Shown here: positions 1 through 7,523 of the stretch, one piece after another
Layout: the number at the start of each line of letters is the position of its first letter
Numbering within the stretch: the stretch's first letter is position 1
Source: JBAYJY01 sp041664945
GTDB lineage: Bacteria > UBP15 > UBA6099
Direction: 5' to 3'
Assembly (NCBI GenBank): GCA_041664945.1
Contig: JBAYJY010000077.1
Span: forward strand, 1 to 20,165
Length of the DNA stretch: 20,165 bases
Made by a program: the position numbers and the translations under genes
Notes under the pieces: generated by a model
The model's database searches: none
What the model was told of the DNA's origin: nothing
What the model saw: the letters and a program-made list of their open reading frames with translations, nothing else

Positions 1-275
1 ATCCCGTAGCAGATGCCGAGCACGGGGATGCCCAACTCGAAGATGCCCGGGTCGGGCTTCGGGGCGTCCTTGTCGTACACGCTCGCCGGACCGCCGGAGA
101 GAATTATCCCCTTCGGGTTCAGTTCCTTGAGCTTCTGCGGCGAAATGTTGTGCGGGTAGATTTCGGAGTATACGTTGCACTCGCGCACGCGCCTCGCTAT
201 GAGCTGGTTGTACTGCGCTCCGAAATCGAGCACCGCTATCGAATCGTTATTCTGAAACAATGTCTGTTGAATCAT
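1..275 (-). CDS. guaA: GMP synthase (glutamine-hydrolysing), N-terminal part, cut by window edge
   Basis: The first 91 codons of GMP synthase, which aminates XMP to GMP with glutamine and ATP in the cytoplasm. Translating the minus strand from the ATG at 275 gives the class I glutamine amidotransferase start: LDFGAQYNQLIARRVRE (residues 16-32), the oxyanion-type loop LSGGPASVYD (59-68), and GICYG (87-91) with the nucleophile Cys89. The rest of the amidotransferase and the ATP-pyrophosphatase domains lie outside the window. The start leaves about 15 residues before the conserved LDFG core, as is usual. The SD upstream is weak (GGAT region). The gene diverges from the M3-type peptidase across a 364-base spacer. 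Identification is from motif recognition and is very secure for the visible part. Confidence 0.95.
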   Translation of the reverse strand, partial: MIQQTLFQNNDSIAVLDFGAQYNQLIARRVRECNVYSEIYPHNISPQKLKELNPKGIILSGGPASVYDKDAPKPDPGIFELGIPVLGICYG

Positions 276-340
276 ATAGAGATATCCGCTCAGTAAAATT
301 TTCGGCGTTCCGCTGAGCTATGCGGAGTTCCCGGTTGCTC

Positions 341-369
341 ATTCTAACAGAGCGGCCTTTATGAAGCAA
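341..369 (-). promoter_or_regulatory. Predicted sigma-70-type promoter of guaA
   Basis: Read on the minus strand, there is a -35-like TTGCTT (364-369), a 17-base spacer and a -10 TAGAAT (341-346). The -10 is preceded by TG to form an extended -10, TGTTAGAAT (341-349). This would start transcription near 334 and give a leader of about 60 nt before the guaA ATG. The leader has a short TCCGC/GCGGA stem but no riboswitch that I recognise. The -35 overlaps the left arm of the inverted-repeat element. The prediction rests on consensus matching only. Confidence 0.5.
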
Positions 370-576
370 GTGGATGAAAAAAAGCGAGTAACCAGTAGCG
401 GGTAACCAGCAACCAGCGAAAGAAATAAGCGTGAAATGAATTTTAGAAATAAATTAAAGAGATTTTCCTGAGCGTTTACCGATTCTAATATATTCTCGAC
501 ATTGTCAATTCTTTATTTATTACCATTACTAACTGGCTGCCGTCACTGGTTGCAGCCTACAATCCTCATCCACTTG
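367..576. repeat. Imperfect inverted-repeat (MITE-like) element in the guaA / peptidase spacer
   Basis: An 11-base perfect inverted repeat, CAAGTGGATGA at 367-377 and TCATCCACTTG at 566-576, bounds 210 bases. Similarity continues inward imperfectly. The left side has three AACCAG units (about 389-415: GTAACCAG, GTAACCAG, GCAACCAG). The right side read in reverse has GCAACCAG and GCCAGTTA (about 532-553). Both arms then run into A/T-rich sequence containing AATAAAT-like stretches. I see no ORF, tRNA or clear target-site duplication. Together with the two promoters this accounts for the whole 276-639 spacer. It could be a miniature transposable element or relic, or a two-sided regulatory site. 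Confidence 0.5.
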
Positions 577-602
577 AGAGTGAGAGCGCTTTCTTATAAG
601 AT
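574..602 (+). promoter_or_regulatory. Predicted promoter of the M3-type peptidase gene
   Basis: TTGAGA (574-579) is followed after 17 bases by TAAGAT (597-602); an alternative with 15-base spacing is TATAAG (595-600). Either would start transcription about 30 bases before the ATG at 640. The TTG of the -35 is the end of the right inverted-repeat arm, mirroring the guaA promoter. Prediction by consensus only. Confidence 0.4.
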
Positions 603-639
603 TAGAGGGTCTGTAAATTATTCATAGGCGGAGGAAAAG

Positions 640-2358
640 ATGAAAAAGTTTTTCCTGTATTTTACGGCAATAATAATCGCATGCTGCGCGCTCGCGTTCG
701 CGCCGGGTCGCGCCTCGGCGGAGATCACTGACAAACAGTATGTCGCGCTTCGCGACGAAATGAAATCGCTTTACCTCGTGCAGTCGATCCTGAGCTGGCA
801 CACGCGCACCGGCGGCGAGCGCAGCGTCTTTCAGGAAAGCTACAAGGGCCACGAGGCGCTCTACTCGCTGCCGTCGATCAAATATGTCGGCGGCATGATC
901 GCGCAGCCCGGCCTTTCAGACGACGACAGGCGAGCGGCCCGTTTCTTCAAAAATGCGCTCACTCTCGAATACATAGGCATCGACACCGCCCACTTCGACG
1001 ACGAGGTCAACAACGCCGAAGCGAGCGCGACCGTCAAAATTGAATGGATCCCGGCGCCAGTCCCTTATCGGCAACTGCTCGCGCTCGCAGCTCAGGAGTC
1101 GGATGCTGACAAGCGCCAGAAGCTTCAGGACGCGCAGGCGCAGGTGTGGAAGGATCTCCTCAACCCGATACATGAACGCGCCGAAAAACGGGTGCGCGAA
1201 CTCGCTGTCGAACTCGGATACCCGAGCTACGTCACGTTGTCCGAGGATTTCCGCGAGGTGAATCTAAAGGACTTCATAGCCCGATCTCAGAAATTCATTG
1301 CGAAGAGCGACGCCTCGTACAAAAAGATTCTGGCCGCCGAGGTTCAGGAAGTCATGGGATTCCCGGTTGAAAAATTCCGGCGCGCCGATATCCAGTATTT
1401 TTCATCGGTCCCGGCTTTCAAGAGCTTTTTTCCGGCCGAACTCACCGTGCCGGCGTTCAAATATTTTCTTGAAGGCATGGGGCTCGACCTTACGACGGCG
1501 GCCGGAACGCAGATCATGGTTGACGACGGGATTCGCGACAAAAAAGAGCCGCGCGCCGCGTGCTATCAGATGACCGTCCCGGACGACGTCCGGATAACGG
1601 TGAAGCCGACCGGCGGCATTCCTGACTTCGAGACGTTCTTCCACGAAGGCGGCCACGCAATGCACTTCGCGAACACAACAATCCCGCAATGGGAGTTCCA
1701 GCAGCTCGGCAGCAACGCCGTAACCGAAGGCTTCGCGATTTTCTTCGAGAATATCTGGGGCGACTACGAATGGCTCAAGAAGTACCGCGAACTGGAAAAG
1801 GAATACAACCGCTTCCAGCCGCCGGAGAAGCAGGCCGCGCTGATGACCGACGCCGACATGGGGAAGCTGATTCGCAATCGCGTGTTCTGGAAGCTGTATA
1901 TGGTGCGCCGATACAACGGAGCGAAGCTCGTTTACGAATCGCTGCTGCACGGCGGCGACCCGTCTTATTATAAGGAATACTACACAGGGCCCGCGGACGA
2001 CCCGCGTCTGGCTTATAGAAAACTCTTCAGCGACGCCTATGGGTTCCAGCTCAGCGACGCCGATTCGCTCCGCTTCCGCACAGATGTCGACTCGGTTTTC
2101 TACAGCGCCGACTACGCGCGCGCCTTTCTTCTCTCGGAACAGCTTGAGGAAGCGATGCGCTCGAAGTTCGGCGACAAATGGTTTAATGATCCGAGAGCCG
2201 GAGAACTATTAAAGAAGTCGCTGTGGAGCAATGGCAGCAAGCCTCACCCGGACGATCTGGCGCGACTCATCGGATTCAAACAGGTTGATTACGAACAGTT
2301 CGAAAAGCGGATGAACGAACAGCTCGCCATAGCCGAAAAGCTCATGAATTCGAAATAG
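640..2358 (+). CDS. Exported M3-family-like zinc metallopeptidase (oligopeptidase)
   Basis: A 572-residue predicted zinc peptidase. The active-site motif HEGGH is at residues 335-339 within TFFHEGGHAMHF, and the likely third zinc ligand is Glu363 in AVTEGFAIFFE. It lies 24 residues after the second His, close to the spacing in thimet oligopeptidase-type gluzincins. A C-terminal YSADYARAFLLSE stretch resembles the Tyr-rich substrate-binding strip of M3 enzymes. The N terminus is a signal peptide: KK, a hydrophobic core, then ASA before Glu28. An IIAC box ending at Cys15 makes a lipoprotein possible instead. The start is supported by GGAGG (630-634). Most M3 enzymes are cytoplasmic, so export is notable. 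The gene lies 48 bases upstream of the NDH-2-like gene, probably in one transcript. The precise peptidase family (M3 versus a relative) is inferred. Confidence 0.8.
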   Translation: MKKFFLYFTAIIIACCALAFAPGRASAEITDKQYVALRDEMKSLYLVQSILSWHTRTGGERSVFQESYKGHEALYSLPSIKYVGGMIAQPGLSDDDRRAARFFKNALTLEYIGIDTAHFDDEVNNAEASATVKIEWIPAPVPYRQLLALAAQESDADKRQKLQDAQAQVWKDLLNPIHERAEKRVRELAVELGYPSYVTLSEDFREVNLKDFIARSQKFIAKSDASYKKILAAEVQEVMGFPVEKFRRADIQYFSSVPAFKSFFPAELTVPAFKYFLEGMGLDLTTAAGTQIMVDDGIRDKKEPRAACYQMTVPDDVRITVKPTGGIPDFETFFHEGGHAMHFANTTIPQWEFQQLGSNAVTEGFAIFFENIWGDYEWLKKYRELEKEYNRFQPPEKQAALMTDADMGKLIRNRVFWKLYMVRRYNGAKLVYESLLHGGDPSYYKEYYTGPADDPRLAYRKLFSDAYGFQLSDADSLRFRTDVDSVFYSADYARAFLLSEQLEEAMRSKFGDKWFNDPRAGELLKKSLWSNGSKPHPDDLARLIGFKQVDYEQFEKRMNEQLAIAEKLMNSK

Positions 2359-2406
2359 CGGAAAGCGAGGGCGTCTATCCGCTTCGCGATAAGGAAGTGA
2401 TACCGC

Positions 2407-3555
2407 ATGCCGAATAATCCTATAATTGTTATTGGCGGCGGATACGCAGGCTTGGCAGCGCTCGGGGCTGTCTCCGGATGCATCCGCGGCAGGACGGCGC
2501 TGCTTTTTGATTCACAGGACTACCACACGGTCAAAACGCGTCTTTACGAATCCGCAGTATCAAGTGATCGAAACTTTCTGATAAATCTGCCTCTTAAAAC
2601 ATTTGCCGATATGCATCGCGCCGAGTTCATTCGTGAAAGGGTTGATGAAATAAATTTTGGGAATAGACGAGTGATAGCGGGCGGTTCGAGCTATGAGTAC
2701 GATAGCCTGTTGGTCGCTCCCGGCGGCGAGGCAAACTATTTTGGGATTGAGGGAGCGGCTGAAAACGCGCAAGCGCTGACTGATTCGAAAGGAGCGGCGA
2801 AATGCGCGCGTCGCGTTACGGAGTTGAGAATTGGGAAGGGGGGATCGCCGGCAAGGAGAATCGTCGTATGCGGCGGCGGATTGGCAGGTATTGAAGTCGC
2901 CGCGATGCTTCGACAAAGCTATCCCGATAAACGGCGGCTTCAAATTGCTCTGGTGGAAAAAATGGACCGGATCATGGGCGCTTCGCAAGGAAACGAAGCG
3001 CAACGCGCGCATGTTTCAGGCTGGTTTTACAAAAATGCGATTGAGATAAGAACATCGACAACGGTAACGAAAATAACTGCGAGCGGAGTGGAAACGGAAA
3101 CCGGCGGAAATATAGAAGCAGACATGGTTTACTGGTGCAGCGGAGTGAAAAGGGCGGATGTTGGAGGCGTTGAAAAAGGAAAGAGGTTTATTGTCGGCGA
3201 TACACTGCAACTCTCGGACCAACCGGGAGTTTTTTCTACAGGAGATTTTACGTTTGTTGAATCGAAGCGGCGGTTCGCGAATCTTATGAGCGCGCAGCGG
3301 GCGATTTATCAAGGGAGAATCGCCGGCGTGAATATTAGCCGCTACTTACAAGGATTGCAATTAAGAAAATCGCGATACCAGCCGTTTGGCGAATTGATAG
3401 CGCTTGGCGATTTCGACGGCGCAGGGACCGTTCGCGGAACTCCGGTATTCGGCGCCGTCTGCTCCGCATTGAAAAAAGCAAACGAATTGAAATATCTCGC
3501 GCAGCTTTATGAAAGCGCTCCGGCGTTAATGAAAAAAATTTCTCCCACGATGTGA
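2407..3555 (+). CDS. NDH-2-like FAD-dependent NADH dehydrogenase / pyridine nucleotide oxidoreductase
   Basis: A 382-residue two-dinucleotide-binding flavoprotein. The FAD site IIVIGGGYAGLAAL lies near residues 6-19. The NAD(P)H Rossmann motif IVVCGGGLAGIEVAA lies near 152-166, and the FAD ribityl motif STGD is at 277-280. An AQRAIYQG stretch follows, matching the AQxAxxQ quinone-side motif of type II NADH dehydrogenases. The expected role is NADH oxidation with electron transfer to quinone, without proton pumping, at the inner face of the membrane. It is slightly shorter than typical NDH-2, and I see no clear transmembrane segment. The C-terminal helix (about 350-378) could be the membrane anchor. 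AAGGAAG (2391-2397) supports the ATG. It follows the peptidase gene and converges on the FliB-like gene. A related ferredoxin or sulfide:quinone reductase cannot be excluded. Confidence 0.8.
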   Translation: MPNNPIIVIGGGYAGLAALGAVSGCIRGRTALLFDSQDYHTVKTRLYESAVSSDRNFLINLPLKTFADMHRAEFIRERVDEINFGNRRVIAGGSSYEYDSLLVAPGGEANYFGIEGAAENAQALTDSKGAAKCARRVTELRIGKGGSPARRIVVCGGGLAGIEVAAMLRQSYPDKRRLQIALVEKMDRIMGASQGNEAQRAHVSGWFYKNAIEIRTSTTVTKITASGVETETGGNIEADMVYWCSGVKRADVGGVEKGKRFIVGDTLQLSDQPGVFSTGDFTFVESKRRFANLMSAQRAIYQGRIAGVNISRYLQGLQLRKSRYQPFGELIALGDFDGAGTVRGTPVFGAVCSALKKANELKYLAQLYESAPALMKKISPTM

Positions 3556-3626
3556 AATTTCAAACAAAGTAATATATCATTGGATAATCCCGCTCGATAA
3601 AACAATTTGTATTAATTGCGTATTGT

Positions 3627-4826
3627 CTACAGGAGTCCTGAAATAAGGTCGGCGTTTTCGATGCCTGTGGCTTCGCCGCTCGCGAAAAGATAGCGTAGAA
3701 ATGGTTTGTTCTGGAATAGAAATCTGTCGACTATCCGTATGGGGTATGCGACGGAATCGAAATCGAGTTTTTCGCGTCCTTCGGAAGTGAATACGGCGAA
3801 CGCATAAAGCCTGATCAGCGCGAAACTCAGGCAAAGGATGTGAAATCCAGGCAGGATTCCATATTCAACGAAAGATTCTTTCTCAAAAATTTTCCATAGA
3901 AAATAGTTGCGCAGTTCACGCTGGAAGAATTCCGCGCGCTCTTCGCGCCATAGGCGAATGAACGCAAAGTAACGCTCAATCGCGGCGGCGGAAGGCGCGT
4001 TGTCCGGCCCGATGCAAAGAACGGTTTTCAGCGTGTCGATGAAAGCGAAAAAAGTCGCAGGGCGCGTCGCGTGCGATGAATCGAGGCCGTCCCTGATTTG
4101 CAGAGTGAAACGCAAAAGGAAATTCAGGCCGGCGGCATCGAGCGAATCGCCGGAAGGTAGGTTGCGGCGGGAGGCCGCGTCGTGAATCGAAGGCAAAAAG
4201 CGGTCCAGAATTTTTGACGCCGGACCCGGAACGCTTCTTTTAAACTGGTTACCGAGAATCCTGATCAACTCGACGCCGGCGAGCAGGGCTTTGCGCAGGG
4301 TGACGCTGCTATCATAGACAATGCTTTCCAGGGAAATAGATATCGGGTCCAGCTCGGCCCAGGGAATAGTCGCCGAGCCTTGAAAGCGCAAGCCGGCCGC
4401 GAACTCCGAAATCGGGGCGGGCGATTCGCTCACATTTATCCTGAACGGCGCTTCGAGGTTGCGCAGAGTGGAAGGGCAGGCGAAATAGAGAGAGCCGAAA
4501 GCGCCGGAAGGAGTGACGGTGGATTTTGCCGGAAAGCTACGGCAGATGCAGCTTTTGACTTCGGGGCCGAAATGCGCGTGAAGCAGGCATTTCCCGTCGC
4601 GGAGCAACACGCAACCGTCATCATTGAGCGCGTTGAAGAACTGATTAGGATTGAGCGGATCGGAGACAAAATACGGCGGCGCGGGCCTTTCGTCGGCAGA
4701 CAGCGAAAGCAGCTGTTCCATAGCGGCATCCTTCTCCGCTCGTGTGAAAACCGACGGATAATCCCGGCAGCAGAATCCGCAGCAGCCGCATTCGTAACTG
4801 AATGATTCAGGAATGAATATTTTCAT
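3627..4826 (-). CDS. YkgJ/FliB-like cysteine-cluster protein (possible lysine N-methylase)
   Basis: A 399-residue protein with the CxxCxxCC-type cluster near the N terminus (Cys13, 16, 19, 20, plus Cys15). It is followed by Cys72, Cys80, the CICRSFP motif (Cys93, Cys95) and Cys117 in LYFACP. This is the Cys pattern of the YkgJ family (PF03692), thought to bind a metal or Fe-S centre. The overall length and the helical C-terminal half with RELRNYFLWKIFEKE (about 305-320) resemble flagellin lysine N-methylase FliB, which is about 400 residues. It is the last gene of the nine-gene minus-strand run, 24 bases after the glycosidase-like gene. No flagellin or flagellar genes are visible, so the methylation target, if any, is unknown. 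The family call is firm; the methylase function is inference. Confidence 0.75.
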   Translation of the reverse strand: MKIFIPESFSYECGCCGFCCRDYPSVFTRAEKDAAMEQLLSLSADERPAPPYFVSDPLNPNQFFNALNDDGCVLLRDGKCLLHAHFGPEVKSCICRSFPAKSTVTPSGAFGSLYFACPSTLRNLEAPFRINVSESPAPISEFAAGLRFQGSATIPWAELDPISISLESIVYDSSVTLRKALLAGVELIRILGNQFKRSVPGPASKILDRFLPSIHDAASRRNLPSGDSLDAAGLNFLLRFTLQIRDGLDSSHATRPATFFAFIDTLKTVLCIGPDNAPSAAAIERYFAFIRLWREERAEFFQRELRNYFLWKIFEKESFVEYGILPGFHILCLSFALIRLYAFAVFTSEGREKLDFDSVAYPIRIVDRFLFQNKPFLRYLFASGEATGIENADLISGLL

Positions 4827-4850
4827 TTCACTTTTTCAAGCCGCATAAAA

Positions 4851-6197
4851 TCAAGAATTTTTAATCGACGCGTCGGATTTGAACGGGAAATTGCGGAAAG
4901 AATAGTTTTCGATGACCGCGTTGAACAATTCGCCGGAGGCGGAACTGATGCGGCATTCGACCTGATTGTTGTCTTTCAGCGATAGAATGATCGTGTGAGA
5001 ATTCTTTGGGTTGCGGATGCGCACAACGCCTCCCGCCCACGAATCCGGCAGGCAGGGATGCATAACGTAACGGTCGTCGAACTGGTGGAAGCCGATCACA
5101 TTCCTGACGAGAAGAATTTGTCCGGCGAGCCGTGGCAGGAAATAGCGTTGCGCTTTTCCGAGCGAACGCGCGTAACGGTTCACCTCGAGAGCGAGCGCGG
5201 CCGCCTCGCGGCGGTATCCGTATTTCGTTAGCCCTTCCACGGCGGTGACGAAAGCCGGGGCGAGATCCGGCTGTTTAATTAAAATGTTAAGATTCTCGAT
5301 GATGCCGGGGAGCCGCTTGACCATTCGGGCGGCCTGCGCTTTAGTCGGCGCGTCAGCCGCGAGCGGAAGCAGACCGGTGATCGTCGCGCTCCGGAAAATC
5401 CTGTCTCCGACGCGGTCGTAAAAATAACCGTCTTCCTCGTGCCAGAGCTTCGCCGTGATATTGTCGCAAAGCTGTTTCGCGAACTCCTCGTACTTGCGCG
5501 CCTCGCGGTCCAGTTTCAGGCTCCTCGCGATCTGAGACATGCACTGCATCTGAATCGCGACCGTCGAATTGAGAGCGACCGGCCTCACCGAGTGAAGCGC
5601 GCCTTCCGATTCGGGGAACTGGGCCCGCAGTTGCCGCGTGTACGGATCGTCGGCGAACCATTCCCGGTCGCCGTGCGAGTACATGCCGTCTTCTTCTTTT
5701 CTGTGAAGGATCAGCCAATTCTGGAACCGCTCCATCCTGTCGAACAGAGCGGATATGTTCTGAGTTCCGGTCATGCGGCTGATCCGGAGCGCTGTTTCGA
5801 TCAGAATCGACGGCGCGGGAATGTCGCTTATCGTCAAAGGTTTAACAACGTGCGGAATGATGCCTTCCGAGGATTGGTTGTCGAAAAACGGGCTGATGAT
5901 ATCGAGCGCGAGTTCCGGGTCGAACCACTTGATGAACTGGGCGGCGAGCGCCGATTCGGCGGCTGACGCGTCTCCCGCGTCGTCTGTCGACTGCAGCCAC
6001 CGGTTTTTCATAATGCGAAGGCCGAACGGCAGCGACAGACGCGCTTCCAGTTCGTTTTCGAGGCCGGCGAAAGCGCGGTTGATATCGGCGTCAGGCGTTT
6101 CGATCCCGAAACAGTTAGAGTTGATCCATCGCGAACCGAACATTCGGCGGGTCCGGTTCATCCCGGAAAGGAAAATGTCGTAAACATAATTCTGCAT
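4851..6197 (-). CDS. (alpha/alpha)6-barrel glycosidase-like protein (GH63/MGH1-like), possibly inactive
   Basis: A 448-residue cytoplasmic protein without a signal peptide. Recognisable (alpha/alpha)6 features are: FFDNQSSEGIIPHVV (104-118); the helix ending RFQNWLILHRKEEDGMY (157-173); the substrate-facing EWFADDP (179-185), where family members usually have an ESGxDxSP acid motif; VALNSTVAIQMQCM (207-220); and LWHEEDGYFYDRV (251-263). A GH65/GH94-like C-terminal segment has HPCLPDSW (380-387). The segment RYFLPRLAG (351-359) sits where the family's EYYxPxTG catalytic-base motif is expected and carries no acid. The ATG has AAAGGG as SD and a TATACT box just upstream. It follows queA by 52 bases and precedes the FliB-like gene by 24. 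The fold call is fairly sure; the substrate is unknown. Confidence 0.7.
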   Translation of the reverse strand: MQNYVYDIFLSGMNRTRRMFGSRWINSNCFGIETPDADINRAFAGLENELEARLSLPFGLRIMKNRWLQSTDDAGDASAAESALAAQFIKWFDPELALDIISPFFDNQSSEGIIPHVVKPLTISDIPAPSILIETALRISRMTGTQNISALFDRMERFQNWLILHRKEEDGMYSHGDREWFADDPYTRQLRAQFPESEGALHSVRPVALNSTVAIQMQCMSQIARSLKLDREARKYEEFAKQLCDNITAKLWHEEDGYFYDRVGDRIFRSATITGLLPLAADAPTKAQAARMVKRLPGIIENLNILIKQPDLAPAFVTAVEGLTKYGYRREAAALALEVNRYARSLGKAQRYFLPRLAGQILLVRNVIGFHQFDDRYVMHPCLPDSWAGGVVRIRNPKNSHTIILSLKDNNQVECRISSASGELFNAVIENYSFRNFPFKSDASIKNS

Positions 6198-6249
6198 AAT
6201 AGCCCTTTAGTATACTACTTTGATTCGTTCAGTTTGAAAAGGGGATAGG

Positions 6250-7290
6250 TCAGAGTATCAGCATCGCGTCGCCGAAACTGTAGAAGCGATAACGCTCTTT
6301 GACAGCCTCCTCATAGGCGCGCCGTGTCAGTTCGAGACCTGCGAACGCGGAAACGAGAATGAGGAGCGTCGAGCGCGGCAAATGAAAATTTGTGATCATA
6401 ACATCGACCGCTTTGAACTGTTCGCGTTTGAAAATAAACAGACGCGTTTCGCCCGAACTGCCGGAAACAGCTGAGTCGGGCTCCCGGTCGGCAGCCCAGC
6501 TTTCGAGCGCCCGAACGGCCGTCGTTCCCACGGCGACAACGCGTCCTTTACGCGCGGCTTCCGAAGCGGAGAGCGCCGTTTCGTCGGGAACATAATAAAT
6601 TTCCGAATGCATTTTGTGGTCTTCGATCAGATCTGTTGAAACCGGTTTAAAAGTGTCGAGGCCGATATGGAGCGTGACGTTTGCGAAGCGCGCGCCCGCG
6701 TTTTCGACACGCGAGATCAGCGGCGGCGTGAAGTGAAGGCCGGCTGTCGGCGCTGCGGCTGATCCGTTCCGGGTCGCGTAAACAGTCTGGTAGCGGTTAG
6801 GGTCGGGAATCGTGTTTTTTATATACGGGGGAAGGGGAACGATGCCGTGTGTTTCGAGAAAAGGTATGAGAGGACGCGGCGTCGCTTCGATAGTCCACTC
6901 GCCCGCTTCGTGTTTTTCGATCATGCGGCAGAACGGCAGTTCGTGCGTATCGTGAAAAAGCTCTGTTCCGATGTCGAGTCTTCTGCCCGGACGCGCGAGC
7001 GCCCGCCATAAGCCGTTCGGCTCGTCGACCGGTTTCAGCAGCAGAAGTTCGATTCGGGCGCCGGTTTTCTTTTTGACAAATAAGCGCGCCGGAAACACTC
7101 GCGTGTCGTTCACAACGAAAAGGTCGCCGCTACGCACGTATTCGACGATGTCGCTGAAGCGGCGGTGTTCGATAGCGCCCGTGTCGCGATGAATGACCAT
7201 AAGCCGGGATTCCTCGCGGTTCACAAGCGGTGTCTGCGCGATAAGCTCCTGCGGCAGTTCGTAATCATATAATTTTGTTTCGATAGACAA
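6250..7290 (-). CDS. queA: S-adenosylmethionine:tRNA ribosyltransferase-isomerase
   Basis: A 346-residue QueA, which transfers and isomerises the ribose of S-adenosylmethionine onto preQ1 in tRNA to give epoxyqueuosine. Diagnostic stretches are YDYELPQELIAQTPL near the N terminus, GDLFVVNDTRVFPARL (about 55-70), APTAGLHFTPPLI (about 180-192), VVAVGTTAVRALES and the C-terminal FHLPRSTLLILVSAFAG. The length is normal. The start codon is TTG, set by CAGGAAA (7298-7304) seven bases upstream. That SD is built from the last codons and stop of the DUF2905 gene, so the two are likely translationally coupled. The next in-frame ATG lies about 30 residues in and would remove conserved sequence. Confidence 0.96.
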   Translation of the reverse strand: MSIETKLYDYELPQELIAQTPLVNREESRLMVIHRDTGAIEHRRFSDIVEYVRSGDLFVVNDTRVFPARLFVKKKTGARIELLLLKPVDEPNGLWRALARPGRRLDIGTELFHDTHELPFCRMIEKHEAGEWTIEATPRPLIPFLETHGIVPLPPYIKNTIPDPNRYQTVYATRNGSAAAPTAGLHFTPPLISRVENAGARFANVTLHIGLDTFKPVSTDLIEDHKMHSEIYYVPDETALSASEAARKGRVVAVGTTAVRALESWAADREPDSAVSGSSGETRLFIFKREQFKAVDVMITNFHLPRSTLLILVSAFAGLELTRRAYEEAVKERYRFYSFGDAMLIL

Positions 7291-7294
7291 TTGG

Positions 7295-7516
7295 TTATTT
7301 CCTGAAAATCAGATTCAGAATAATGGTGAGGACGATACTGGCGATTATGGAGGAGATTATTGGAAAGAAGAAGGTGAAATTGCCCCGCCGGATGACGATG
7401 TCTCCGGGCAGCCTGCCGAGCGGGATAAGCTTGCCGCCTATGACAAAAACAATGCCTACGACGACCAAGGAAATTCCGGCAAAGATCAGAATTTTTCCAA
7501 ACGGGCTGAGGTCCAA
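7295..7516 (-). CDS. DUF2905 small membrane protein
   Basis: A 73-residue protein of the DUF2905 family. It has a first transmembrane helix (ILIFAGISLVVVGIVFVIGG), the loop GKLIPLGRLPGDIVIRRGNFTFFFP with the family's GRLPGDI motif, and a second helix (IISSIIASIVLTIILNLIF). Function unknown; it is probably an inner-membrane protein. I place the start at the TTG at 7516, because family members begin just before this DLSPFGKIL stretch. No ATG or GTG is available in frame until far upstream inside the carbonic anhydrase gene. ATT at 7522 is a less likely alternative. The SD is poor, so translation probably depends on the upstream gene, whose stop ends seven bases earlier. queA starts four bases after its stop. 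Confidence 0.85.
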   Translation of the reverse strand: MDLSPFGKILIFAGISLVVVGIVFVIGGKLIPLGRLPGDIVIRRGNFTFFFPIISSIIASIVLTIILNLIFRK

Positions 7517-7523
7517 TGGAATA

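Noticed and set aside
3556..3626. Intrinsic terminator between the converging NDH-2-like and FliB-like genes
   Set aside because: The spacer is A/T-rich but has no stem-loop with a U-tract; the small CAGGAGTCCTG palindrome (3630-3640) cannot form a hairpin with a usable loop.
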